This document shows positions 5,802 to 12,549 of a DNA stretch of 14,768 nt, in pieces. The stretch comes from Candidatus Aminicenantes bacterium UBA2199 (GTDB lineage: Bacteria > Acidobacteriota > Aminicenantia > UBA2199). Under the pieces are notes generated by a model that worked only from the letters and a program-made list of their open reading frames with translations, was not told the origin of the DNA and searched no databases. Made by a program: the position numbers and the translations under genes. Location: assembly GCA_002327965.1 (NCBI GenBank), contig DCVB01000120.1, positions 1-14,768 on the forward strand. Reading direction: 5' to 3'. How positions within the stretch are numbered: position 1 is the first letter of the stretch; each line of letters begins with the position of its first letter.

Positions 5802-6551
5802 ATGGAGAACATCATTACCATCCACGCCGAACCGAGAAAGGATATAAGCAAGAAAGCCCGCAAGGGGCTGCGCGCCTCGGGCAAGATCCCGGCCGTCATC
5901 TACGGCATCACCGCCGAGAGCGTGCCCATCGCCGTGAGCCTTGCCGATATCAAGGGCATCATGAAGTCGGAGAACAAGGACAACTCGATCCTGCGCATCA
6001 CCCAGGGCGAAAAGACCAAGTTCGACGCCATGATCAAGGAAATCCAGTACGATTACCTCTCCGACCACATTATCCATGTCGATTTCATCCGCATCGACCT
6101 GAACAAGCCCGTCGACGTCGAAGTGCCCGTGCTGCTCGATGGCGAGCCCGTCGGCGTCAAGACCGAGGACGGACTGCTGGAGTTCATCCACCGCGAAGTG
6201 CTGGTGCGCAGCCTGCCCACCAGCATTCCCAGGGAGATCCGCATCGACATCTCCGGCCTGCACATCAACCAGTCGATCAAGGTGGAGAACCTGGCCAGGA
6301 ACGATGCCTACCAGTTCATCTCTCCGGCCAACACCGTGATCTGTGCCGTGGCCGCCAAGGCCAAGGAAGAGGTCGTTGCCGCTCCTGAGGCCGCCGTCGC
6401 CGAGGGCGAGGCCGAAGGCGCCGCCGTCCCGGCCGCCGACGCCGCCAAGGGCCCGGCCAAGGAAGGCGAGACCGCCGCCAAGGGCCCGGCCAAGGAAGCC
6501 GCCAAGGGCGCGGCGAAGGAAGCCGACAAGGGCGCCGGCAAGGCCAAGTAG
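5802..6551 (+). CDS. rplY: 50S ribosomal protein L25 with CTC-type C-terminal domain
   Basis: Binds 5S rRNA in the central protuberance of the large subunit. The 249-residue product has the N-terminal L25 beta-barrel (about 4-92, including KARKGLRASGKIPAVIYG), the C-terminal TL5/CTC domain (about 98-185), and a low-complexity Ala/Lys/Glu tail (about 186-249). The ATG at 5802 is preferred to the GTG at 5796, because GAGG at 5793-5796 is then a Shine-Dalgarno with 5-nt spacing; the GTG would lie inside it. The tail ends in 8-residue AAKGPAKE-type repeats. Its stop TAG (6549-6551) overlaps the Shine-Dalgarno of pth, which follows in the same reading frame, so the two are probably translationally coupled. 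Confidence 0.95.
   Translation: MENIITIHAEPRKDISKKARKGLRASGKIPAVIYGITAESVPIAVSLADIKGIMKSENKDNSILRITQGEKTKFDAMIKEIQYDYLSDHIIHVDFIRIDLNKPVDVEVPVLLDGEPVGVKTEDGLLEFIHREVLVRSLPTSIPREIRIDISGLHINQSIKVENLARNDAYQFISPANTVICAVAAKAKEEVVAAPEAAVAEGEAEGAAVPAADAAKGPAKEGETAAKGPAKEAAKGAAKEADKGAGKAK
6441..6545 (+). repeat. 24-nt coding repeats in the L25 tail
   Basis: Four 24-nt units encode AAKGPAKE, AAKGPAKE, AAKGAAKE and ADKGAGKA at 6441-6464, 6474-6497, 6498-6521 and 6522-6545. The first two are identical at the DNA level and are separated by 9 nt encoding GET. The last two have diverged. The pattern points to expansion by unequal recombination or slippage in a disordered, basic, histone-H1-like tail. Confidence 0.8.
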
Positions 6552-6555
6552 GAGG
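6550..6555 (+). promoter_or_regulatory. Consensus Shine-Dalgarno deciding the AUU start of pth
   Basis: AGGAGG, followed by AG, lies exactly 5 nt before the ATT at 6561. It begins inside the rplY stop codon. This is among the best ribosome binding sites in the window, and no ATG, GTG or TTG lies in frame near it. Confidence 0.75.
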
Positions 6556-6560
6556 AGTAC

Positions 6561-7187
6561 ATTTTTGCATTCATCGGACTGGGCAACCCCGACAGCAAGT
6601 ACGAGAAAACCCCGCACAACGCGGGTTTCCTGTGCATCGACGAGCTGTGCCGCCGCCATGGCGTCGAGCTGGCCGGCCTGGGAGGCGTCCTGCGTTTCCG
6701 CAAAACACGCATCAACGGCAGCGATGTCGTTCTGGCCACGCCCATGACCTACATGAACGAATCGGGCCAGGCCGTGGCCAAGCTGCGCCGCATGTTCGAA
6801 TTCGACCTGTCACACCTGCTGGTGATCTATGACGACATCGACCTGCCCCTGGGCGGCGTGCGCCTGCGCGAACGCGGCAGCGCCGGCAGCCACAAGGGCA
6901 TGCGCTCCATCATCCAGCATGTCGGCAGCCAGGAATTTCCCCGCCTGCGCATCGGCATCCGGCCCGCCGGCAACCGCACGGCCGACCTGGTGCGCTATGT
7001 GCTCACGCCGCTGCGGAGCAAGCCGTTCGCCGTGCTCCAGGAAGGGGTGGCGCAGGCGGCCGACGCGGCCGAATCCGTTCTTCAGAACGATATTCATAGT
7101 ACCATGAATAGATTCAACAGGAGAAAACACTCCTTGCTTCTTCACGAAGAAGAGGCTAAATCATCCACAAGGAGGACACATGACTAG
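6561..7187 (+). CDS. pth: Peptidyl-tRNA hydrolase, apparent AUU start
   Basis: Hydrolyses peptidyl-tRNA released by stalled ribosomes, recycling tRNA. Read from ATT at 6561 (as Met), the protein begins M-F-A-F-I-G-L-G-N-P, matching the family N-terminus. Key residues are N9 (GNP), catalytic H19 (TPHNAGF), N66 (MTYMNESGQ), D91-D92 (IYDDIDLPLG), and GSAGSHKG, where K112 takes the place of the E. coli N114. The first in-frame ATG (6744, M62) would delete the catalytic histidine, and no ATG, GTG or TTG exists between the upstream TAG and the GLGNP codons. The core ends around MNRFN; a basic and acidic tail of about 20 residues follows, giving 208 residues against the usual 185-195. The gene overlaps rpsF by 8 nt. 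The function is firm; the start codon could also reflect a sequencing error (ATG read as ATT). Confidence 0.92.
   Translation: MFAFIGLGNPDSKYEKTPHNAGFLCIDELCRRHGVELAGLGGVLRFRKTRINGSDVVLATPMTYMNESGQAVAKLRRMFEFDLSHLLVIYDDIDLPLGGVRLRERGSAGSHKGMRSIIQHVGSQEFPRLRIGIRPAGNRTADLVRYVLTPLRSKPFAVLQEGVAQAADAAESVLQNDIHSTMNRFNRRKHSLLLHEEEAKSSTRRTHD
7091..7152 (+). promoter_or_regulatory. Two potential hairpins in the AT-rich end of pth, before rpsF
   Basis: TATTCAT (7091-7097) can pair with ATGAATA (7104-7110) over a 6-nt loop, and CTTCTTC (7137-7143) with GAAGAAG (7146-7152). Both lie within 90 nt of the rpsF start, in a stretch clearly poorer in G+C than its neighbours. A leader controlling rpsF-rpsR would fit this position, but I do not see the conserved CCG-bearing S6-S18 binding structure, so a regulatory role is only an inference. 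Confidence 0.3.
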
Positions 7188-7611
7188 CAGGTACGAGATC
7201 GGCTTCATCGTCACCCCCGAGGTGAGCGAAGATGAAGTCAAGAAGATCACCGAGTCGATCACCACGCCCATCACCAAGGCCGGTGGCGTGATCGAGAACC
7301 TCGACGAGTGGGGCCGGAAGAAAATGGCCTTCCCCATTCAGAAACACCTCGAGGGCTACTACGTGTTCGTGCTGGCCGAGGTCGACGGCTCGGTCGTCTC
7401 CACCCTGGAACGGCGCATGAAGCAGATGGAGAAAGTGCTGCGCTTCATCACCCTGCGCCTCGACGACAAGCTGAAGAAGTCGAACAAGCTCACCAAGCGC
7501 TGGGCGAAGATCGACCGCATCCGCAAGAAGAGCATGGACAGCCGCAGCGAGGAGAAGGAGAGCGAGGCATTCAGCGAAAGCGAGGAGGATAGCGATGCAA
7601 CCGAGAAGTAA
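7180..7611 (+). CDS. rpsF: 30S ribosomal protein S6
   Basis: Small-subunit protein that pairs with S18 on the platform next to 16S rRNA helices 22-23. The 143 residues start with the typical RYEIGFIVTPEV strand and include ENLDEWGRKKMAFPIQKH and GYYVFVLAEVDG, both family signatures. The ferredoxin-like core ends around residue 100; a basic stretch and a long Ser/Glu-rich acidic tail (SRSEEKESEAFSESEEDS) follow. The start ATG has AGGAGG (7170-7175) at 4 nt and overlaps the end of pth. Its last 17 nt overlap rpsR. The rpsF-rpsR-rplI order is the standard bacterial arrangement. Confidence 0.96.
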   Translation: MTSRYEIGFIVTPEVSEDEVKKITESITTPITKAGGVIENLDEWGRKKMAFPIQKHLEGYYVFVLAEVDGSVVSTLERRMKQMEKVLRFITLRLDDKLKKSNKLTKRWAKIDRIRKKSMDSRSEEKESEAFSESEEDSDATEK

Positions 7612-7870
7612 CGCCGGCGACGGCAAGCCCGCCAAGAAATATTATTCGGCCCGCAAGAAGTTCTGCGCCTTCTGCAAGGACAGGATCACGCTGATCGACT
7701 ACAAGAACTACAAGTATCTGGAGAATTTTGTCTCCGAGACTGGGCGCATCTTTCCGGCCCGGGTCAGCGGCACCTGCGCCTACCATCAGAAGCAGCTGTC
7801 CAAAGCCATCAAGCGCGCCCGGCAAATGGCGCTGATCCGTTTCAGCGAGGACAAGAAGAGGCTGTCATGA
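7595..7870 (+). CDS. rpsR: 30S ribosomal protein S18, zinc-ligand (C+) form
   Basis: Binds S6 and the central domain of 16S rRNA. The 91 residues contain the family core from KKFCAFCKDR through IDYKNYKYLENFVSETGRIFPARVSGTC (read in two parts here: residues 21-45 and 46-61) to the QKQLSKAIKRARQMALIRF block. C24, C27, C61 and H64 form a CxxC...CxxH set, consistent with the zinc-binding version of S18. The ATG at 7595 lies inside the rpsF tail, with AGGAGG (7583-7588) 6 nt upstream. The stop overlaps the rplI start (ATGA). Confidence 0.96.
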   Translation: MQPRSNAGDGKPAKKYYSARKKFCAFCKDRITLIDYKNYKYLENFVSETGRIFPARVSGTCAYHQKQLSKAIKRARQMALIRFSEDKKRLS

Positions 7871-8331
7871 AAGTCATACTGACATCCGACGTGGAGAAAA
7901 TCGGCAACCTGGGCGACGTCATCGAGGTAAAGAACGGCTTTGCCCGCAACTTCCTGCTGCCGCGCCAGCTGGCCGTGGAGCACAGCGCCCACAATCTCGC
8001 CCTGATGGAGGGGCGCAAGAAAAAGCATCAGAAGAAGCTGGAACTGGAGAAGCAGGCCGCCGGCGAGCAGAAGCAGAAGCTCGAGGGAGTGGCCATCACC
8101 ATCCGCAAGAAGGCCGGCGAGAACGACGTGCTGTTCGGTTCGGTGACGACCGCCGAGATCGAGAAGGAACTGGCCGACAAGGGATTCGCCGTGGAAAAGA
8201 AAAAGATCCATCTCGACGAGCCCATCAAGCGCCTGGGGGAATTCACCGCCAGGATAAAGCTCTTCCAGGGCGTCGAGGCCGCCGTCCGGATCAGCGTCCT
8301 GAAGGAAGACGAAGAGGAAGCGCAAGCCTGA
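7867..8331 (+). CDS. rplI: 50S ribosomal protein L9
   Basis: Large-subunit protein at the L1 stalk base, which extends to the neighbouring ribosome and supports frame maintenance. The 154 residues begin MKVILTSDVEKIGNLGDVIE, followed by VKNGFARNFLLPRQLA, the N-terminal L9 signature (1-47). A long Lys/Glu/Gln connecting helix (about 48-80) leads to the C-terminal domain with GVAITIRKKAGENDVLFGSV. The length is normal for the family (about 148-150), with a short acidic tail. The start overlaps the rpsR stop by 4 nt, and dnaB begins 7 nt after its stop. Confidence 0.97.
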   Translation: MKVILTSDVEKIGNLGDVIEVKNGFARNFLLPRQLAVEHSAHNLALMEGRKKKHQKKLELEKQAAGEQKQKLEGVAITIRKKAGENDVLFGSVTTAEIEKELADKGFAVEKKKIHLDEPIKRLGEFTARIKLFQGVEAAVRISVLKEDEEEAQA

Positions 8332-8338
8332 GCGGCCC

Positions 8339-9706
8339 ATGGCGCCGGAAAACCACCAGGTCCTGCCCCATGACGAGATCGCCGAGAAGGCGCTGCTGGG
8401 GGCGATGCTGGTCAACAACCGCTACGTCAACCAGGTTTTTTCCGAGATCGCCAGCGAGGATTTTTTCCGCGACAGCCACATCCTGATCGCCCAGGCCATT
8501 CTGCATCTGGCCAACGCCGCCACGGCCGTGGACATCATCACCGTCTCCAGCCTGCTGGAGAAGAGGAAAAAACTGCAGTTCGTCGGCGGCCATGCCTTCA
8601 TCACGTCGCTGGTCGACGACATCCCCGAGAACCTGGACATCAAGGAATACATCCAGATCGTCAAGGACCGCTCGACGCTGCGCAAGATCATCCTCGCCTC
8701 GCGGGGCATCATCCAGAAGGGGACCGAGCCCGCCGCCGACACCATCAGCCTGCTCAACGAGATGCAGGAGGAGATCATCAGGATCGCCGAGGACCGCGAG
8801 AAGGTCGGCTTCAAGTCCACCGCCGAGATGGTCCCCGATGCCATGGACCTGATCGAGAAGATCCAGAAGAAGGGGGACAGCCAGGGCCTGAAGACGGGCT
8901 ACTACGACCTGGACGGCATCACTTCCGGCTTCCAGAACGGCGACCTCATCGTGTTCGCCGCCCGGCCCTCCATGGGCAAGACGGCCCTGGCGCTGAACAT
9001 CGCCGTGCACATGGCCGTCAAGGAAGAGAAATCGGTCGCCTTCTATTCCATTGAAATGTCGCGGCTGCAGGTGCTGATGCGCATGATGGCCGTTCACGCC
9101 CGGGTCAGCATGGCCGCCATCCGCACCGGGAAGCCGAACCTGACCAAGAAGGAGTGGGGCGACCTGGAACTGGCCGCCTCCGAGCTGCAGAAAGCCAGGC
9201 TGTACGTCGACGACTCGGCCTCGCTGTCCATCGTGGAGATGAAGGCCCGGGCCCGCAAACTGAAGGCGGAAAAGAACCTGGACATCGTCTTCGTCGATTA
9301 CCTGCAGCTGATGAAGGTGACGGGCGAGCACCTGCGGCGCAGCGACACGCGCGCCCAGGAGGTGGCCATCATCACCGCCTCCCTGAAGGAGCTGGCCAAG
9401 GAGCTGCAGATCCCGGTGGTGGCCATGGCCCAGCTGAACCGCTCGCCGGAGACCCGCGGCGGCAAAAAGGAGAAAGGGCCCAAGTACCAGCTGTCCGACC
9501 TCAAGGAGAGCGGCTCCATCGAGCAGGACGCCGACGTGGTCATTTTCATCCACCGCGACGACCAGTTCGACAAGGACTCGGAGCGCAAGGGCGAGGCCGA
9601 CCTGATCGTCGCCAAGCAGCGCAACGGCCCCACCGGCAGGATCACCCTGGCCTTTCTCGACAAATACACCAAGTTCGCCAACATGGAATTCCGCGAGAGG
9701 GAGTAG
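8339..9706 (+). CDS. dnaB: Replicative DNA helicase DnaB
   Basis: Hexameric 5'-3' helicase that unwinds the fork and recruits primase. The 455 residues show the N-terminal DnaB domain (about 8-110, starting HDEIAEKALLGAMLVN), a linker helix, and the RecA-like C-terminal domain. Motifs: Walker A ARPSMGKTALAL with K214, VFVDYLQLM with D320 in Walker B, VAMAQLNRSPETR (the H3 region), SDLKESGSIEQDADVVIF, and KQRNGPTGRI, which holds the arginine finger. The length is typical and no intein interrupts it, although dnaB is a frequent intein site. The ribosome binding site is weak (GAGCGG); translation probably depends on coupling with rplI. The stop TAG overlaps the mlaE GTG by one base. Confidence 0.97.
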   Translation: MAPENHQVLPHDEIAEKALLGAMLVNNRYVNQVFSEIASEDFFRDSHILIAQAILHLANAATAVDIITVSSLLEKRKKLQFVGGHAFITSLVDDIPENLDIKEYIQIVKDRSTLRKIILASRGIIQKGTEPAADTISLLNEMQEEIIRIAEDREKVGFKSTAEMVPDAMDLIEKIQKKGDSQGLKTGYYDLDGITSGFQNGDLIVFAARPSMGKTALALNIAVHMAVKEEKSVAFYSIEMSRLQVLMRMMAVHARVSMAAIRTGKPNLTKKEWGDLELAASELQKARLYVDDSASLSIVEMKARARKLKAEKNLDIVFVDYLQLMKVTGEHLRRSDTRAQEVAIITASLKELAKELQIPVVAMAQLNRSPETRGGKKEKGPKYQLSDLKESGSIEQDADVVIFIHRDDQFDKDSERKGEADLIVAKQRNGPTGRITLAFLDKYTKFANMEFRERE

Positions 9707-10482
9707 TGCGGGCTGCCAGGATCAAGCAACCGCTGCAACGTTTTGCCTCTGCCGTCGGAGAAATATCCATTTTAACGGGCAAGGCGATTTCCTTGATCTT
9801 CAAAAGGCCGTTCAACTTCCGGCTGATCGAGAACCACCTGTACCTGGACGGGATCAAGTCCATCCCGGTCGTTTTTTTGATGGCGGTCTTCACGGGCGGC
9901 GTTCTGTCCCTGCAGAGTTATTTCGGCTTGCAGCGTTTCGGCGCCGAAGTATTCACCGGTTCCCTGGTCGGGGTCAGCCTGACCAAGGAGCTGATCCCGG
10001 TGCTGACCGGATTGATGCTGGCTGGCCGGGTGTGCGCCTCCTACAGCGCCGAGATCGGCACCATGGTGGTCACGGAGCAGGTGGACGCGCTGTTCACCTT
10101 CGGGGTCAACCCGATCAAGTATCTGGTCAGCCCGCGCCTGGTCGCCCTGGTCATCATGGCCCCCCTGCTCACGCTTTTCGGCGATTTTGTCGGCATCATG
10201 GGCGGGAGACTGGTCGCAGCGCTGGTGGTCCACCAGAATCCCTATTTGTTCGATTCACAGCTTTTCGTGGCGTTGGAAATCTGGGATGTGCTTTCCGGAA
10301 TGATCAAGGCCGTTTTCTTCGGGCTGACCATCGCCGTCATCGGCAGCTATTTCGGCTTGAAGGCCCAAGGCGGGGCCAAGGGAGTAGGGCAGGCCACCAC
10401 CACCGCCGTGGTCGTGGCCTCGGTAATCATCCTGATCTCCGATTTCTTCTGGACCAAGATCCTGCCCTTCAGCCTGCGATGA
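9706..10482 (+). CDS. mlaE: MlaE-family lipid ABC transporter permease, GTG start
   Basis: Inner-membrane permease of an MCE-type phospholipid transporter, working as a dimer with two MlaF ATPases and a ring of MlaD. The GTG at 9706 shares its first base with the dnaB stop and has GAGG (9697-9700) 5 nt upstream; the next in-frame ATG lies inside the membrane domain. The 258 residues match the family length. An amphipathic N-terminus (1-30) is followed by about five membrane segments and the hallmark PVLTGLMLAGRVCASYSAEI block (about 95-115), continuing GTMVVTEQVDALFTFG. mlaF overlaps the end by 4 nt (ATGA). The substrate direction is debated for the family in general. Confidence 0.94.
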   Translation: MRAARIKQPLQRFASAVGEISILTGKAISLIFKRPFNFRLIENHLYLDGIKSIPVVFLMAVFTGGVLSLQSYFGLQRFGAEVFTGSLVGVSLTKELIPVLTGLMLAGRVCASYSAEIGTMVVTEQVDALFTFGVNPIKYLVSPRLVALVIMAPLLTLFGDFVGIMGGRLVAALVVHQNPYLFDSQLFVALEIWDVLSGMIKAVFFGLTIAVIGSYFGLKAQGGAKGVGQATTTAVVVASVIILISDFFWTKILPFSLR

Positions 10483-11225
10483 TCGAAATCCGTGATCTTC
10501 ATAAATCGTTCGCCGACAAAAAGGTGCTGCAGGGAGTGGACCTGGAGCTGGCCAGCGGACAGACGACCACCATTATCGGCGGCAGCGGCAGCGGCAAGAG
10601 CGTCCTTTTCAAACATATCATCGGCCTCATGAAGCCCGATTCCGGCTCCATCCTGGTTGACGGCAAGGATATAACCCAAGTGAAGGAAAGCGACCTGTAC
10701 CGCATGGTGGACAAATTCGGCCTGGTTTTTCAAAGCGGGGCCCTTTTCGACTCCATGACGGTCGGCAAAAACGTGGCGTTCGGCATCAAAAAGCAAAAAG
10801 GCATGACGCCTGCCGACATAGACGCCATTATCGAGGATAGCCTGACCCAGGTAGGTCTCACTGATGCACGCTCTTTGCTGCCGGCGGAACTCAGCGGCGG
10901 CATGAAAAAAAGAGTGGCCATCGCCCGGGTCATTGCCAGGAAGCCTCAGATCATCATGTACGATGAGCCCACCACCGGCCTGGACCCGATCATGGCCGAC
11001 ATCATCAATGACCTGATCATCAAGATCAGCGGCAACAAGGAAATCACCTCCATCGTCATCACCCATGACATGGTCAGTGCTTACAAAATCTCCGACAAGA
11101 TCGCCGTTCTCTTCGAGGGGCGGATCGTTGAAACCGGCAGCCCGGAAGAAATCAGGAACACCCAAAACCCTGTTGTCAGGCAATTCATCGAAGGCAAGGC
11201 CGAAGGGCCGATCAAAATATGGTGA
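10479..11225 (+). CDS. mlaF: MlaF-family lipid ABC transporter ATPase
   Basis: ATPase that powers the MlaE permease. The 248 residues carry Walker A GGSGSGKS (34-41), the Q-loop Q85 in LVFQSGALFDSMTV, the signature LSGGMKKRVAIAR (138-150) with the family-typical GGMKKR, Walker B IIMYDEPTTGLDP (158-170, catalytic E163), and the H-loop H196 in VITHDM. The ATG overlaps the mlaE stop. There is no separate Shine-Dalgarno, so coupled translation is likely. The gene ends 4 nt before mlaD. No mlaB (STAS partner of MlaF) is seen here. Confidence 0.96.
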   Translation: MIEIRDLHKSFADKKVLQGVDLELASGQTTTIIGGSGSGKSVLFKHIIGLMKPDSGSILVDGKDITQVKESDLYRMVDKFGLVFQSGALFDSMTVGKNVAFGIKKQKGMTPADIDAIIEDSLTQVGLTDARSLLPAELSGGMKKRVAIARVIARKPQIIMYDEPTTGLDPIMADIINDLIIKISGNKEITSIVITHDMVSAYKISDKIAVLFEGRIVETGSPEEIRNTQNPVVRQFIEGKAEGPIKIW

Positions 11226-11229
11226 AAAA

Positions 11230-12549
11230 ATGAAGAAAGAAATCAAATTGGGTTTTTTCCTGATGATCGTTTCCTTGGTTTTCGCCTATTTCCTCATCAA
11301 GACCGAATCCTGCAGTGAATTTTTCTCTAAAGGCAAACGCTACCCGCTGATCGCCAGGTTCACCACGTCGTCCGGGATGTACCCGTCGGCTCCGGTTCGC
11401 CTGGCCGGGGTCAAGATCGGCATCGTCGACAAAATCTACCTGGAACACCGCAAAGCCGTGGTGCGCATGATGATCGGGAATGAATACAAATTGCTGGAGG
11501 ACGCCCGGGCGGTCATTTCCACCATCGGTTTTATCGGCGAAAAATATGTCGAGATCGTTTATAAAGAAGAATACAACATCAAGAATCCCCAGTACATCCT
11601 CCCGGGGGGGGAAGTGAAAGTCGCCGAGCCTTTCAATCTGGATAGTATCGTGGACAAATTTGACACAATTTATGAGCGTACGTTGAAGATCACCGATTCC
11701 ATCGACGAGATCATTTCCGACAAGCTCTCAAAGGAATCCCTGCGGGCCTCTTTCAGCAACCTGAGATCCATCACCGAGAACCTGAATTCCATGCTCGTTG
11801 AAACCGGCCAAGTAGGCCGGCTTCTGGAAAACATGAATGCCATCTCAATGAAAATGTCGAGGACCGTGGACATGGTGGATCATTTCGTCATGGAATTGGA
11901 TTCAGCTTTCGCTGACGACCAAAAAGGCCTGCTCGGGGATTTGAAAGATACAACCGGGAAGATCGATCGCGTTGCCGCTGATCTGACCCGGATCAGCGAC
12001 GACCTGCGCCAGGGCCGGGGCACGGCTGGCAAACTGCTTCAAAACGAAGAGTTATATAAAAAGATCGATGAATCGGTCAGTTCCGTCCAATCCATGCTGC
12101 AGGACCTGGAAAAAAAGAAAAAATCCCTTGATACCCTCCGCTTCAATTATGCCGTGCATTTCGATTATTTCTCCAGGCTGAGGAAGGCCCGCTCGGCACT
12201 GGGCCTGGGCATCTCCACTCCGCACTTTCTGCTCATGACCGGCGTGAACGAAGATCCTGTCAGCGGCGACCCGCGCTTCACCGCCCTGGGCGGGAAAAGG
12301 ATCGCGGCTTTTTCCGTAAGCGCCGGATTGATCGAATCGGATCTCGGGGCCGTCCTGGGCTTCAGCCTGCTGAAAAACCGGCTGGACCTGGACCTGTTTG
12401 CCTATCGCCTGCATCGCGAGAAGAACCCGCTGGTGAAAACCATGCTGCGCTTTTCTCTTTCAAGGAATATCCAGTTGCAGGCAGGGTACTACGACCTGCT
12501 GCGCCCGGAGAACCGCGAGTTCATGGTGGGGATCAGTTTTGGCAACTAA
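11230..12549 (+). CDS. mlaD: MlaD-type MCE protein with C-terminal beta-rich (putative barrel) domain
   Basis: MCE-domain protein forming the periplasmic lipid tunnel of the MlaEF complex. Of 439 residues, 7-23 form one N-terminal membrane helix and 36-132 the MCE domain (FTTSSGMYPSAPVRLAGVKI, then GFIGEKYVEI). Residues about 137-300 are helical and coiled-coil-like, with the GRGTAGKLLQNEELY motif (262-276). Residues about 303-439 consist of amphipathic beta-like segments separated by short turns. E. coli MlaD has only 183 residues and lacks the last two parts. In Veillonella a long MlaD ending in a beta-barrel has been reported to bridge both membranes; the layout here is the same kind. The last residue is N, not the aromatic residue usual for outer-membrane barrels. 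GGTG lies 5 nt before the ATG. radA overlaps the end by 11 nt. No mlaA or mlaC is present. Confidence 0.9.
   Translation: MKKEIKLGFFLMIVSLVFAYFLIKTESCSEFFSKGKRYPLIARFTTSSGMYPSAPVRLAGVKIGIVDKIYLEHRKAVVRMMIGNEYKLLEDARAVISTIGFIGEKYVEIVYKEEYNIKNPQYILPGGEVKVAEPFNLDSIVDKFDTIYERTLKITDSIDEIISDKLSKESLRASFSNLRSITENLNSMLVETGQVGRLLENMNAISMKMSRTVDMVDHFVMELDSAFADDQKGLLGDLKDTTGKIDRVAADLTRISDDLRQGRGTAGKLLQNEELYKKIDESVSSVQSMLQDLEKKKKSLDTLRFNYAVHFDYFSRLRKARSALGLGISTPHFLLMTGVNEDPVSGDPRFTALGGKRIAAFSVSAGLIESDLGAVLGFSLLKNRLDLDLFAYRLHREKNPLVKTMLRFSLSRNIQLQAGYYDLLRPENREFMVGISFGN
12111..12117 (+). other. In-phase A AAA AAG slippery heptamer in mlaD
   Basis: The heptamer lies in the mlaD frame as AAA (12112-12114) and AAG (12115-12117), the phase needed for a -1 shift. 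After the shift the frame reads GAA AAA ATC CCT and stops at TGA (12129-12131). An SD-like AGGA is at 12101-12104, only 6 nt upstream. No downstream stem-loop was obvious. Confidence 0.35.

Noticed and set aside
5655..6659. 334-codon minus-strand frame opposite rplY
   Set aside because: Glycine/leucine-rich antisense shadow of the repetitive L25 tail; spans three real genes.
8291..9553. 420-codon minus-strand frame opposite dnaB
   Set aside because: Antisense shadow of a strongly conserved gene; composition dominated by G, D, L, H and Q with no motif.
9154..9705. Long N-terminal extension of mlaE into the dnaB gene
   Set aside because: The extension is an alternative-frame reading of dnaB; GTG at 9706 gives the normal MlaE length and has a ribosome binding site.
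11660..11665. TTGACA inside mlaD
   Set aside because: No -10-like hexamer at 16-18 nt downstream (the 17-nt position reads TTGAAG).
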